64,000 bases of DNA from Planctomycetota bacterium (lineage in GTDB: Bacteria > Planctomycetota > Planctomycetia > Gemmatales > Gemmataceae), in contig JAIOPV010000094.1 in NCBI GenBank assembly GCA_021413735.1, positions 38,633-102,632 on the forward strand. Reading direction: 5' to 3'. Positions 34,846-44,465 of this stretch are shown here, piece by piece. Numbering within the stretch: the first letter of the stretch is position 1; every line of letters starts with the position of its first letter. The notes below the pieces were generated by a model. It saw only the letters and a program-made list of their open reading frames with translations, searched no databases and had not been told where the DNA came from. Made by a program: the position numbers and the translations under genes.

Positions 34846-35913
34846 GTGACCATCCGACGGCTCTCGACTCGGCTCCTCCTCCGTCCCCACGAACTGCCCG
34901 CGTCACACTCGGAGTTTGAGGTGGTTGGCGTCTTCAACCCGGCGGCGGTTCTGGTGGATGGCGAGGTTGTCCTGCTGGTTCGTGTTGCGGAACGACCTCG
35001 TGAACACCGCCCTGGGTTCACGGCTCTTCCGCGGTGGGATGTGACTGCTGGCTTAATGGTTGACTGGGTTCCCAATGCCGAGTTGGAGCCCATCGACCCG
35101 CGAGTGGTTCGCCGCAAAGCTGACGGGCTGGTGCGTCTCACGTTCACGTCGCACTTGCGGGTTGTCCGTTGTGGGCAAGGAACCGCAGTGAGAGAAATTG
35201 GCGACGCTATCTTTTGTCCGCAGGGTGAACTGGAGGAGTTCGGGGTCGAAGACCCGCGGATCACACCGCTGAACGGCCAGTTCAATTTCACCTACGTTGC
35301 TGTCTCACGCCATGGCCCCGCTTCCGCACTGGCGAGCACCACCGACTTCCGCACGTTCACCCGTCACGGGGTCATCTTCTGCCCTGAGAACAAGGACGTG
35401 GTGCTGTTCCCGGAGATAAGGGGCGATACCTACTTCGCCTTCCACCGCCCGGTGTGCGGAACGCCGTTCACGCGACCTGAGATATGGGTTGCACGATCAC
35501 CAGACCTGCTGCACTGGGGATCTCACGTTCCCCTGAAACTCCCAGGCGGCGACTGGCAATCGGGCCGTGTGGGAGCAGGTCCACCACCCATCCGCGTCCC
35601 TGATGGCTTCCTGGCGATCTACCACGGGAACCGCCATCCGACGCAGCCTGGCGAGATCGGCGAGTATACCGCAGGGGCGTTACTCCTCGATGCGACTGAT
35701 CCGACCCGTGTGCTGAAGTGGACCGCGAAGCCGTTCATGCGGCCCGAGGAAGATTTCGAGCGAATGGGGTTCGTGCCGAACGTGGTGTTCCCGACTGGCA
35801 TTGTCCCGATGGGGGACAAACTGCTCGTGTACTATGGGGCGGCCGACACCGTTGTTGCGGTCGCGGAGTTCGATCAGCGAGAGCTCATGGCTTCCCTGAC
35901 AGACACAAACTGA
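34846..35913 (+). CDS. glycoside hydrolase family 130 (mannoside phosphorylase-like)
   Basis: GTG at 34846 gives 355 aa (VTIRRLSTRLLLRPHELPA); an in-frame GTG at 34762 would add 28 residues with no family character. The five-bladed propeller family is recognised by FNPAAVLVDGEVVLLVRVAER, GVEDPRIT with the putative catalytic Asp136, WQSGRVGAGPPPIRVPDGFLAIYHG, and FVPNVVFPTGIVPMGDKLLVYYGAAD. GH130 enzymes phosphorolyse beta-1,4- or beta-1,2-mannosides, or run the reaction in reverse. There is no signal peptide, so it is cytoplasmic. It converges with a second GH130 gene, only 4 bp apart. Confidence 0.92.
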   Translation: MTIRRLSTRLLLRPHELPASHSEFEVVGVFNPAAVLVDGEVVLLVRVAERPREHRPGFTALPRWDVTAGLMVDWVPNAELEPIDPRVVRRKADGLVRLTFTSHLRVVRCGQGTAVREIGDAIFCPQGELEEFGVEDPRITPLNGQFNFTYVAVSRHGPASALASTTDFRTFTRHGVIFCPENKDVVLFPEIRGDTYFAFHRPVCGTPFTRPEIWVARSPDLLHWGSHVPLKLPGGDWQSGRVGAGPPPIRVPDGFLAIYHGNRHPTQPGEIGEYTAGALLLDATDPTRVLKWTAKPFMRPEEDFERMGFVPNVVFPTGIVPMGDKLLVYYGAADTVVAVAEFDQRELMASLTDTN

Positions 35914-35917
35914 TGCC

Positions 35918-37372
35918 TCACACCCGAGTCATTCCGCCGATCACGTCCGCAAGAGGGACCGTTGCGAACGTGCTGGCGTAGTCCGACATCGCGTAGGGAA
36001 TCACCAGGTCACTCCCGTGGACGAGTGCCCCGCAACTGTAGACCACGTTCGGCACATACCCCTCGCGTTCGTTCGCGTCCGGTTCCAACAGCGGTGTATC
36101 CAGTCGGCCGATGAGTCGCGAGGGGTCTTCGCGATCGAGCAGGAATGCACCCATCGCGTACTTCCGCATTGGGCCAACGCCGTGAGTCAACACGAGCCAA
36201 CCGGCCTCTGTCTCAATGGGCGAACCGCAGTTACCCAGTTGGATGAACTCCCACGGGAACGTCGGCCGAGCAAGCAGCGTCTTCGTGTGCCAGAAGTGCG
36301 GTAGGTCCGAATACATCAAAAAGATGTGCTCGTTGTCCTGCCGCGACAGCATCGCGTAGTGCCCGTTCACCATTCGCGGGAACAATGCGAAGCCCTTGTT
36401 CTTCACTTCCGGGCCGTTTAGCGTGCCAACCTTGAAGTGCAGAAAGTCCTCAGTCTCCAGCATCTGCGGCAACGTCACACGGCCATCATAGGCGGTGTAG
36501 GTCGCGTAATAGCAGACCCGGCCATTGTCGTGTGTGAATCGCACGAATCGCGCGTCCTCGATGCCGTTTGTCTCCGTTGGCGACGACGGGAAAATGAGGC
36601 GTTCGGAGACATTCAACGACGGGTCGAATCGGATCTCGTAGTTCGCTTTCGCCAGCATAATCATGGTGTGCGCGATTGGCTCGAACTCACGCTGCCGGGT
36701 TCGGTGACTCTTCATCACAAGCTTCAGCGTGCGGTCCAGGTCCGCGAGCGTGAAGCTGTCCCCGAGCGCCGCCATCACTTGTTCCGTGAGTGGCCCGTTG
36801 ATTCCGAGTTCGGTCAGCTTGCGATAGAAGAGACTCTTTTCGTACAGAGCGTTCGGCACCTGTGCGGGAGCCTGCACGAATCGCGTTGGTTCGTCCATCC
36901 AAATCCGACTCGCGGCGTCGATCACACCCGAACGGAACGTGATCGACGAGATGTGGCCTTCGCCTGTCGCTCGCAGACTCAGGATGAACCGACTCGACCC
37001 GGCGGGCAGTCCGGTCTGGTCGGGGTGCCAGACCATGGAGGGGTTGAATAGCGCTGCTGATTCCAGCGCGTATTCCTGCGTGAAGTACGCACCGATCAGC
37101 AGTTGGCGGTTCTCGCTGGTGGGATGATCGGTCAGTTGGTGCTTACGAACTTGCTCGAACCGGAGCAGGTAATACTCACGGATCCGGTGGTGCCGCTGAC
37201 CAAAGTCCCGCATCACCGTTTCCAACTGCCTCTCAACTTCCACATCGGACAATGACGCGATGCGGGCAATGATCCTCTCCATCCGAGCATCGTTTGCCAC
37301 CTCGAACGGTCGGATCACGACGCGGGAGTTCGTCGGCTTCAGAACAATCCCGGTGCGTTTGACGTCCATCAA
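35918..37372 (-). CDS. glycoside hydrolase family 130, long form
   Basis: The 484-aa protein starts at ATG 37372 or 37369 (MMDVKRTGIVLKPTNSRVVIRPF). The N-terminal ~200 residues are a helical extension (RMERIIARIASLSDVEVERQLETVMRDFGQRHHRIREYYLLRFEQV) found in the longer GH130 subgroup. The core has ALFNPSMVWHPDQTG, NGIEDARFVRFTHDNG with putative catalytic Asp273, FIQLGNCGSPIETEAGWLVLTHGVG and YVPNVVYSCGALVHGSDLVIPYAMSD. It is cytoplasmic and lies 41 bp after the GT4 gene, so the two are likely co-transcribed. It is not a recent duplicate of the neighbouring GH130. Confidence 0.9.
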   Translation of the reverse strand: MMDVKRTGIVLKPTNSRVVIRPFEVANDARMERIIARIASLSDVEVERQLETVMRDFGQRHHRIREYYLLRFEQVRKHQLTDHPTSENRQLLIGAYFTQEYALESAALFNPSMVWHPDQTGLPAGSSRFILSLRATGEGHISSITFRSGVIDAASRIWMDEPTRFVQAPAQVPNALYEKSLFYRKLTELGINGPLTEQVMAALGDSFTLADLDRTLKLVMKSHRTRQREFEPIAHTMIMLAKANYEIRFDPSLNVSERLIFPSSPTETNGIEDARFVRFTHDNGRVCYYATYTAYDGRVTLPQMLETEDFLHFKVGTLNGPEVKNKGFALFPRMVNGHYAMLSRQDNEHIFLMYSDLPHFWHTKTLLARPTFPWEFIQLGNCGSPIETEAGWLVLTHGVGPMRKYAMGAFLLDREDPSRLIGRLDTPLLEPDANEREGYVPNVVYSCGALVHGSDLVIPYAMSDYASTFATVPLADVIGGMTRV

Positions 37373-37413
37373 TCACTTTGCCGTGAGGGGTGTGGCCTGC
37401 GGAACGCGGCACA

Positions 37414-39687
37414 CTACCGTGCTTGCCGGAATGACGCCAGGGACGTTTCCAGCAGGTTCATTTCCGCAAGCGAGAGCAGAAAAGCGAGCGTCGATTCGGC
37501 ACCCTGGTTCCGATTGACGCGGTCCTCCTGGAGGCCATCGAAACAGCCGCCAGTCGTGGGGTCGTACAAGTCCTGACCCAAGTCATTGCGACCCAGGAAC
37601 CACTCAAACGCGGAGCGAGCTTCCTTCATCCAGACGGCGTCCTGGGTGACACGATACGCTTCGAGACAAGCGGAAACCGTCGCGTTCGCTTCAACGGGTT
37701 GCTGATCGAACCGTGCTCGCTGTCCGCCCTTTCGGTAGAAGCCATTACTGCCAATTGCCCGGAAATGTTCCTGCGGCGCGGTCTGGATTTTGACCAGCCA
37801 ACTCAGGGACTGTAACCCCACCTCCAGGGCACGAGCGTTACCGCTGTCGTACCCGCTGGCGATCAATGCCTGGGGCAAGCGAGCGATGTCATAGCTGAGA
37901 ATTTCCTCGAACCACGGCCAATCTGGGGTTGTTGTGCGGTCATAAATGTCGATCAGGCGAGCTACCAGCGTGTCGCGCGTCTGCGCTGCAAACCGATCCC
38001 CTCCAAATCTGCGAAGGTATTCGCGGATACCGAGCAGTCCAAAGGCCCAAGTTCGTGGCGAGGTCGTTTCCAGCACGGCGGGGAGTGCCAACTCGAACTG
38101 TGTTGCAGCCCACGCCGGTAGGTCCGGCCGCCGTGACCGACCAACGCAGCTACCCAGTGACCAGAGCGCTCGACCGTGCGAGTCCTCCGAACCCACCTCC
38201 TCAAGCCAGCGGCGATCGAACCCCAGGAAGTTGCGGAAGCGTTTCGTGACCGGGTTGAACGCAGCTTGAAGGAACGCGGCGTAGGTTGTGGAGAGGCGTT
38301 CGACCTTTGCTCCACCTTGACCGAGTTCTTCGAGCAACACCATGAGCAGTAAGGCACGAGCGTTATCGTCGGTGCAATACCCTTCCGCAAAGTTGGGAAT
38401 GGTGTGCGTCGCGTGTTGAAGCATCCCGGTGGAGTCGGACATCCGCAGAATGTGGTCGAGCCGCCAGTCGGGGAGGTCGGCCTGTTGCTCGGCGAGTGTG
38501 CGGACCGCGAGCGGCTTGTAAGGCTGATCCTGACGACCGAGGCGTGTACTCTGGAACGACTCCATGTATCGCTTCGCGGACTGCTCCCAAACCATCTCGC
38601 GACCAAGCCGGTAAGCCTCCGCACACATCGCCGCTCGCCGTGGCTCGTCGCTTAACAGCCCGCAGATTTCGCGTGCGATCGCCTTCGAGTCGGCGAACGG
38701 CACGATCACACCACGACCGTCCGCGAGCAACTCTTCCGCGTGCCAGTACGGTGTCGAGACGATTGCCTTGCCACAACCGAAGGAGTACGCCAACGTGCCC
38801 GAGGTGATCTGTGCCGCGTTGAGGTAGGGAGTCACATAGACGTCCGCCGCCCGGATGAACTCCGTCAGTTCTTCGATTTCCACGAATCGGTTGTAGAAGA
38901 TGACGTGTTCGCTGATCCCGAGGTCACGTGCGAGTCGTTCGAGGCTCAGGCGATAGCGTTCGCCCTGATCTCGCACGAGCGCCGGGTGAGTGGCCCCCAA
39001 CACGATGTAGACGAAGTTTGGGAACGCCTTGATGATCTCCGGCATGGCGCGGAGAACATGCTCGATGCCCTTGTTCGGCGAGAGGAGCCCGAACGTGAGG
39101 GCCACGAGCCGCCCTTCAACACCGAATTGATCCTTGTACGCGTTCGGATCCACGAAGGGCACATCGGGAATGCCGTGTGCGATCACGTCGATCTTGGATT
39201 CAGGCACATCGTAGATCGTCCGGAGAAAACTCCTCGCGAGTTCCGTCATGACGACAACCCGAGCGGACAGCGTTGCCAGCTCTTTGAGCACACGGCGTTG
39301 ATCGTCGTTCGGCTCTCGCAGGACCGTGTGAAATGTCGTGACGACGGGCATTCGCAAGTCGCGCAACAAGCCGAGGACATGGCTTCCTGCCGTGCCGCCG
39401 TAGATGCCGTACTCGTGTTGCAGACAGACGACATCGGTGTTCGCGAAGTTCAGAAAATCGGCCGCTCGCCGGTAGCTCTCCATGTCAGGTTCCGCAATCT
39501 CGAACCGCACTTCGGGAGGGTAGTCGTATCCCTCGGGACGATCATTCACAGGCACGACGAAGCAATCGGCCTCTGGGAATCGGCTCGCCAGCGAAGCGTA
39601 CATATCGTGCGTGAATGTTGCGATTCCGCACTTCCGGGGAAGGTAGTCGCCGACGAATGCAACCTTGCGAATCTCTGTGTGGCGCAT
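37414..39687 (-). CDS. GT4 glycosyltransferase fused to an (alpha/alpha)6-like C-terminal domain
   Basis: The protein is 757 aa. Residues ~1-400 are a GT-B glycosyltransferase of family 4: VAFVGDYLPRKCGIATFTHDMYASL, VVCLQHEYGIYGG, VIAHGIPDVPFVDP, LTFGLLSPNKGIEHVLRAMP and the AYSFGCGKAIVSTPYWHAEELL acceptor or sugar-nucleotide region. Residues ~410-757 are helical with TIPNFAEGYCTDDNARALLLMVLLEEL, WFEEILSYDIARLPQALIASG and EANATVSACLEAYRVT, resembling a six-hairpin (alpha/alpha toroid) glycosidase-like domain. It probably builds a mannose-containing oligosaccharide that the GH130 enzymes phosphorolyse (inference from the cluster). It precedes the long GH130 gene by 41 bp. Confidence 0.85.
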   Translation of the reverse strand: MRHTEIRKVAFVGDYLPRKCGIATFTHDMYASLASRFPEADCFVVPVNDRPEGYDYPPEVRFEIAEPDMESYRRAADFLNFANTDVVCLQHEYGIYGGTAGSHVLGLLRDLRMPVVTTFHTVLREPNDDQRRVLKELATLSARVVVMTELARSFLRTIYDVPESKIDVIAHGIPDVPFVDPNAYKDQFGVEGRLVALTFGLLSPNKGIEHVLRAMPEIIKAFPNFVYIVLGATHPALVRDQGERYRLSLERLARDLGISEHVIFYNRFVEIEELTEFIRAADVYVTPYLNAAQITSGTLAYSFGCGKAIVSTPYWHAEELLADGRGVIVPFADSKAIAREICGLLSDEPRRAAMCAEAYRLGREMVWEQSAKRYMESFQSTRLGRQDQPYKPLAVRTLAEQQADLPDWRLDHILRMSDSTGMLQHATHTIPNFAEGYCTDDNARALLLMVLLEELGQGGAKVERLSTTYAAFLQAAFNPVTKRFRNFLGFDRRWLEEVGSEDSHGRALWSLGSCVGRSRRPDLPAWAATQFELALPAVLETTSPRTWAFGLLGIREYLRRFGGDRFAAQTRDTLVARLIDIYDRTTTPDWPWFEEILSYDIARLPQALIASGYDSGNARALEVGLQSLSWLVKIQTAPQEHFRAIGSNGFYRKGGQRARFDQQPVEANATVSACLEAYRVTQDAVWMKEARSAFEWFLGRNDLGQDLYDPTTGGCFDGLQEDRVNRNQGAESTLAFLLSLAEMNLLETSLASFRQAR

Positions 39688-40511
39688 CTCGTCGAACTCC
39701 GTGCGGATTTGTCTCGGCCCAAGCGAGCCGGATCGGGGAGACTGGGAATGAATCGCGGCAAAACTGAGTACGCCCGATGGTCAGGGAAGTGGTTGGACTG
39801 AGGGCACTTCACCGAAGGCGTGAGACCACCACCGGGCAGAGACATCGCTAAAGGCTTGAAACCGAAGCGTGGAACGCTTGGTTCGGATGTGTTTGGGAAT
39901 CGTCTTCCGTCCGTGCTGGGAAACGCTTGAAACAAGCGGGACACGGCGGCTGAAGCCAGTCACATTCCCTCATCATATCAAATCGAGTTCTTGATGATCG
40001 CGGAGGCAGAACGCGTCCTGTCCAAAAACGTTGACGTGTGCGACCGCACGGATTTTCAGAGGCCGATTGAGGTGGTCGTTCTCGGAAATGTCCTCGATTG
40101 GGCAAGGGAGAGGCGGGCTTCCCAAGTCCAATGTGAATCACGCAACGGCTCTACACTCCGGGTTATCGCCTATGCGTGACATGCAACACGCGGCGGTTTT
40201 CGGAGGTGGGTTGGGATGCGATCCAATCGCAAGGCGGAGAGAATGTTCTGATATAGATTCTTCCGGACGGGCCACATAGTTCTGGACACGGGTGTGCATG
40301 TCGTCCGGCTCACTTACGCACTTCGTTCTGCTTTCTGCCACGGGCGTTTTCCAAGTCGAGAAACAAAGGCTCCGCGATAATAGCGATAAAGTGATGGGCC
40401 TTGACGGCGACCGCACACAGGCAGAAACTAATCTTCCTGCTACTTCCTTCTCCCCCGTTGGTCACATCTTGAAAGATTCGGCCGCGGGTTTCATCGGAAT
40501 CGAGGTGTTTC
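39688..40511. other. 824-bp intergenic region without a recognised gene
   Basis: This divergent region between the GT4 gene and a DUF1559 gene contains no convincing coding sequence. The short open frames on both strands lack family features and good start sites. The only repeat found is copy B of the TTCCGGA family at 40245-40269. It must hold promoters for both flanking genes. Confidence 0.6.
40245..40269 (+). repeat. TTCCGGA-family repeat, copy B (core only)
   Basis: GTTCTGATATAG then ATTCTTCCGGACG matches the core at 45524-45548 with one or two differences and the core at 12841-12864 more loosely. Only ~25 bp are shared. It lies 243 bp before the DUF1559 start at 40512. Confidence 0.55.
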
Positions 40512-41537
40512 GTGACCACTCGCAGAAATCGCGGGTTCACGCTAATCGAATTGCTGGTCGTCATCGCCATCATCGCCATCCTCATCGGATTGCTGCTCCC
40601 CGCCGTGCAGAAGGTCCGCGAAGCCGCCTCGCGAATGAAGTGCTCTAACAACCTCAAGCAGATCGGCATCGCCGTTCACGGCTACCATGACACCGCCGGC
40701 GGTCTGCCGCCCGCGACCACCGGCAACATCGGCCTGACGTTCTGGGCGATCATCCTGCCGCACGTTGAACAAGGTGCCGTCGCCTCCAAGTTGGACATGA
40801 ACGCGGCTGGCGCAACCGACGCCTGCACCGACGCGGCTCACACCGACGCTGCAACGTCAGCGGCTTCCGCAGCCAATTTCAACGTGCTGAAGACCACCTA
40901 CATCAACCTCTACGCTTGTCCGACGCGGCGTACCGGACCGCCGAAGGGCGGCACGAACAACTACCCCACCGGGGATTACGCGATCATCATGTCCGGTGGC
41001 GACCGCTGGCAGTTCTTCAACAATCCGGCGAGTCAGAAGCAGGCTCTCCGTGTCGCGGTCAATCCGGGTGATACCAACCTCACGAACATCTCCAACGGCG
41101 CCGTGACCGCAGCGGTTCCGACTCCGAATCTGGGTTGGCGGCCTCGCGATACGTTCGCCCGAATCACTGACGGGACCAGCAACACGGCGATTATCGGCGA
41201 GAAGCACATTACACAGAACTTCGTGGGGAAGTGCTGTCGGAACAATCACGGCCCTGAGGGTCGCGACGGGTACATCTACTGGAACCGCTCGAACGGCCCG
41301 CCCTACTACGGCGAATACTGGATCGCGGGGAATGTCGAGCAGGGCATTGCTCGCAGTGCTCTCGAAGGCGAGGGCTTGGCTGTGAGCGCCGCTCCAGCCC
41401 TCGGCAGTTGGCATACGGGAGTGTGCAACTTCCTGTTCGCCGATGGCTCGGTCCAGGCGATCAACGTCAACATTACTCAGGCGATGTTGACGGCAATCGG
41501 TGGCGCAAACGACGGTGCCGTGGTCACTCTTCCTTGA
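40512..41537 (+). CDS. DUF1559 protein with type IV pilin-like N-terminus
   Basis: The 341-aa product starts at GTG 40512 ([20 protein letters not shown]) and has the prepilin cleavage site at Gly-Phe, then [40 protein letters not shown]-type loops and [13 protein letters not shown] follow, and the C-terminal motif [19 protein letters not shown] is the His-x9-Asp-Gly signature. It is an exported pseudopilin-like protein of unknown function. A small lipoprotein gene begins 13 bp after its stop, so the pair is almost certainly one operon. Confidence 0.92.
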   Translation: MTTRRNRGFTLIELLVVIAIIAILIGLLLPAVQKVREAASRMKCSNNLKQIGIAVHGYHDTAGGLPPATTGNIGLTFWAIILPHVEQGAVASKLDMNAAGATDACTDAAHTDAATSAASAANFNVLKTTYINLYACPTRRTGPPKGGTNNYPTGDYAIIMSGGDRWQFFNNPASQKQALRVAVNPGDTNLTNISNGAVTAAVPTPNLGWRPRDTFARITDGTSNTAIIGEKHITQNFVGKCCRNNHGPEGRDGYIYWNRSNGPPYYGEYWIAGNVEQGIARSALEGEGLAVSAAPALGSWHTGVCNFLFADGSVQAINVNITQAMLTAIGGANDGAVVTLP

Positions 41538-41550
41538 ACCAGGAACCGAC

Positions 41551-41967
41551 ATGCTCCGCTCGTTTCGTTTGTTCGTCGCGCTTCTGACGTGTTCGCTGCT
41601 CGTCCTGGTCACCGGTTGTGGGCGTGCGATGTATCCGGTGAAGGGTTCCGTGCACTTCGCGGACGGAACCCCCCTAACTGTCGGTCGAGTTGTGATCGAA
41701 TCTGATGATGGGAAGACCGGATCGTGGGGTGCGATCCACCCGGATGGAACCTTCGAGATGGGAACGCTGACGCCGAATGACGGTGTGCCAGCGGGAACCT
41801 ACCGCATCATCCTCACGAACACCACGACACCGCCGCCCGCTGATTTGAGCACACCATACACCCCGAAACAACTCATTCACGCGAAGTTCGCCAACAAGGA
41901 TACCTCGGGGATTACGTTCGAGGTGCCCGCACAGACGACGTGGGATATCACCGTCGAGAAACCGTAA
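41551..41967 (+). CDS. small lipoprotein downstream of DUF1559
   Basis: The 138-aa protein has the lipobox LVTGC-GRAM at residue ~24 after a strong hydrophobic signal. The mature part is beta-rich: YPVKGSVHFADGTPLTVGRVVIESDDGKTGSWGAI, PDGTFEMGTLTPNDGVPAGTYRIIL, and ends TWDITVEKP. It is the same type of transthyretin- or carboxypeptidase-regulatory-like lipoprotein as the one at 16812. ATG at 41551 is chosen since the earlier in-frame codon (41500) lies inside the DUF1559 gene. Confidence 0.82.
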   Translation: MLRSFRLFVALLTCSLLVLVTGCGRAMYPVKGSVHFADGTPLTVGRVVIESDDGKTGSWGAIHPDGTFEMGTLTPNDGVPAGTYRIILTNTTTPPPADLSTPYTPKQLIHAKFANKDTSGITFEVPAQTTWDITVEKP

Positions 41968-41973
41968 ATGAAC

Positions 41974-42017
41974 TTGCCGCTTGTGGCTTCGCATGTCTGC
42001 GAAGCCACAAGCGGCAA
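41974..42017. terminator. 20-bp perfect inverted repeat between convergent genes
   Basis: The arms 41974-41993 and 41998-42017 are exact inverses around a 4-nt loop (TGTC), with AAAACCAAA after it. It lies 6 bp after the lipoprotein stop and 18 bp before the M50 protease stop, so it can serve as a bidirectional terminator. Confidence 0.75.
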
Positions 42018-42035
42018 AACCAAATCGTCACAACA

Positions 42036-42899
42036 TCACTTCTCCGAGTCCATGACCCGCACGACGTAACCATCTCGATACTGCACCCACACTCGGCGAA
42101 CGTCGTCCCAGGCCAACCCCGTGAAGCCGCTACTCACGGGTCCCCCGGAATCGCGAGTTGGTCCCTCGAACCATTCCGCCGCTCGCTCTCGCACTTCACG
42201 CGCACCCGCTTGAAACCGCACCGCGGCAAGTTCCGCCTGCCCCAAGAGCCACACCATCACCGCCACGGCGATCAGCCCGAAGTGCGAGTAGTACAGGCCG
42301 TACCCGATAAACGCCACAGCCACGACCGTACCAACGCTAACGGCGATCTCGGTCGCACGCAGTCTCCCCAACTGAGTGGACAGCAAAGCCCGCAGAACTC
42401 GCCCGCCGTCCATCGGGAAGCACGGCAACAGGTTGAACACGGTCAGCACGATGTTCGCGACCATCACACGCGCGAGGAACGTTTCGATCCCGCTCGCCTC
42501 ATCGGTCGGACTCCATGAGGTCAGATATGCCGCGCCCACGAACCCGAGGAAGAGTGCCGTCGCGATGACGACATTCACTGCGGGCCCTGCCAGCGCGATG
42601 GCGATTTCTCGGCTCGGCTTCTCGGGCATTCGTTCGAGCGACGCCACGCCCCCGAGCGGATACAGGGTAATGTCGCGTGTGCCGATCCCGTAGGCGCGAG
42701 CAGCCATTGCATGACCGAGTTCGTGCAACCCCACGCAAGTAAAGATGGCGAACACGAACGCGATATCAGTGAGCGTTGTCGCGAGGCCGTCTCCCGCAGA
42801 CATTCCGCTGAAGATTATGAACAACGGCAGCAGCCAGAACGTTCCGTGAACGTACAGGTCGATGCCGAGTACTTTTCCGAGTTTGAGCGATTGGAACAT
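42036..42899 (-). CDS. M50 site-2-protease-family zinc metalloprotease
   Basis: The protein is 287 aa from ATG 42899 (MFQSLKLGKVLGIDLYVHGTFWLLPLFI), which has an AAGGGG ribosome-binding site; an earlier in-frame ATG at 42929 is less likely. The zinc motif HELGHAMAARAYGI lies at residues ~59-72 and the second motif NLLPCFPMDGGRVLRALL near ~150. Membrane helices surround both, as in intramembrane proteases of the Rip/SpoIVFB type. There is no CBS or PDZ domain. These proteases cleave membrane-bound regulators or small peptides; the substrate is unknown. It lies 119 bp after mgtE, same direction. Confidence 0.88.
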   Translation of the reverse strand: MFQSLKLGKVLGIDLYVHGTFWLLPLFIIFSGMSAGDGLATTLTDIAFVFAIFTCVGLHELGHAMAARAYGIGTRDITLYPLGGVASLERMPEKPSREIAIALAGPAVNVVIATALFLGFVGAAYLTSWSPTDEASGIETFLARVMVANIVLTVFNLLPCFPMDGGRVLRALLSTQLGRLRATEIAVSVGTVVAVAFIGYGLYYSHFGLIAVAVMVWLLGQAELAAVRFQAGAREVRERAAEWFEGPTRDSGGPVSSGFTGLAWDDVRRVWVQYRDGYVVRVMDSEK

Positions 42900-43018
42900 G
42901 GTGCATCCCCTTCTGGAGCGATTGGACACCGCTCCCCTCTGTCATTATTCGATGGTTGGCAAGCGAGATTGGATTCTCACGAGTGCGGAACGCGGAATGC
43001 GGAATTCAAACAACAGCA

Positions 43019-44425
43019 TCAGAAAAAGAACAGCTTCACGAAGTTGAAGAAGATGATGATACCCAGCACATCGGAGAGCGTGGCGATGAACGGGGTGGAC
43101 ATCAGGGCCGGATCTTGTCCGAAGGACTTGATCGCGAGCGGCAGCATGGCACCGATCACCGCGCCGCAAAGGCAAATCCCCATCACGGAGAAGGTGATGG
43201 CCCAGTTCAAGTTCCAGAAGAACCCCGGCGGCAACTTCGCGAGAACGCTCTCGGGGGTGAAAAAATAGGTGCGGACGATGGAAAGTACGCCAAGGCCCGC
43301 AGCCAAAGCAGCCGCCATCAGGAGTTCCCGCCGGAATACCAGTAACCAGTCCCGCGTGCGGATTTCTTCCAGCGCGAGCGCCCGAATAACGAGCGTTGCG
43401 GCCTGCGACCCCGCGTTGCCACCGACCGACAGACAAAGCGGCACGAACACCATCAGGTATGCAACCCGCTCAAGGTCTGACTCGAAATGCGCCATCACAT
43501 TGATCGTCCCCATCTGGAGGACGAACAGAGCACCTAGCCAGAAGGCGCGGCTCTTCCAAACCATCCAGAAACTGGCGTCGAGATATGTTCCCGTAATCGG
43601 CCCGACGCCCGCCTGACGCTGCAAGTCGGCAGTCGCTTCACGCTGCACAAGGTCGAGCACGTCGTCGTGGGTTACGATGCCGAGCAATCCGAAACTGTCA
43701 TCCACCACGGGGGCTGCGATGAAGTCGTATCGGGCGAAGAGTTGCGCCACCGCGTCTTTGTCCTGGTCGTATCGCAGCGTGGCGAGATCGGTTTCCATTA
43801 ACTCGCGAACGAGGGCGTGCCTCGGAGCCAGGATCAAGTCACGCAGCGAGATCACACCGAGAAGTCGCCGCGGGGCGAGGCTACCGTCTGATCGGCGGCT
43901 CGCGTCGTCGAGAACGTAGACGTAGTAAATCGTTTCTTTGTCGGGAGCCTGCGCGCGAAGTTGGTCGATGGCTTCGGCCGCCGTGGCGGTCGCCGGGAGC
44001 CAGGCGTAGTCGGTCGTCATCATCGCGCCGACCGTGTTCTCTCCGTAGCTGAACAGAGTCGCAATGTCCTTGCGGTCGGCCTCATCCACCAATCGCATCA
44101 CCGACTCGGCAACGCGACCGGGAAGCCGCTTCAGCAAATCGACGCGGTCGTCGTGCGACATCTTGGTGAGAAGTTGTCCCATTTGTGGACGAGCCTTCTC
44201 CGCCATCTCGACCTGCAACGCGGGCGGAATGTACTCGAAGATCGACGCCTGCGTGCGGATGTTCGCGTGACTGATGACCTCCCAGATTTGCTCCGGAGTG
44301 AACTCGGAGTCGAGTGCTTCGGCCACGGTTGCCGGGTGCAGCGATTCGCAAAATTCTCGCAACCCGGCGGCGTTCGCCTCCGCGAGCATCAGCGTGATTT
44401 CGGGAGTGAACAGCGGATGAGACAT
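43019..44425 (-). CDS. mgtE: magnesium transporter MgtE
   Basis: The 468-aa protein has the full domain order: an N-terminal MgtE_N superhelix (residues ~20-130, SHDDRVDLLKRLPGRVAESVM), two CBS domains (~135-265, including VGAMMTTDYAWLPATAT and LLGIVTHDDVLDLV), then five membrane helices with the signature PLCLSVGGNAGSQAATLVIRAL. It conducts Mg2+ across the inner membrane, gated by Mg2+ binding to the cytosolic domains. The gene starts 40 bp after panC and may be co-transcribed with it, although the functions are unrelated. Confidence 0.95.
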   Translation of the reverse strand: MSHPLFTPEITLMLAEANAAGLREFCESLHPATVAEALDSEFTPEQIWEVISHANIRTQASIFEYIPPALQVEMAEKARPQMGQLLTKMSHDDRVDLLKRLPGRVAESVMRLVDEADRKDIATLFSYGENTVGAMMTTDYAWLPATATAAEAIDQLRAQAPDKETIYYVYVLDDASRRSDGSLAPRRLLGVISLRDLILAPRHALVRELMETDLATLRYDQDKDAVAQLFARYDFIAAPVVDDSFGLLGIVTHDDVLDLVQREATADLQRQAGVGPITGTYLDASFWMVWKSRAFWLGALFVLQMGTINVMAHFESDLERVAYLMVFVPLCLSVGGNAGSQAATLVIRALALEEIRTRDWLLVFRRELLMAAALAAGLGVLSIVRTYFFTPESVLAKLPPGFFWNLNWAITFSVMGICLCGAVIGAMLPLAIKSFGQDPALMSTPFIATLSDVLGIIIFFNFVKLFFF

Positions 44426-44465
44426 TAGAGCATCCCGATGTACCGCGACGCGGAGCCAGAAGACA

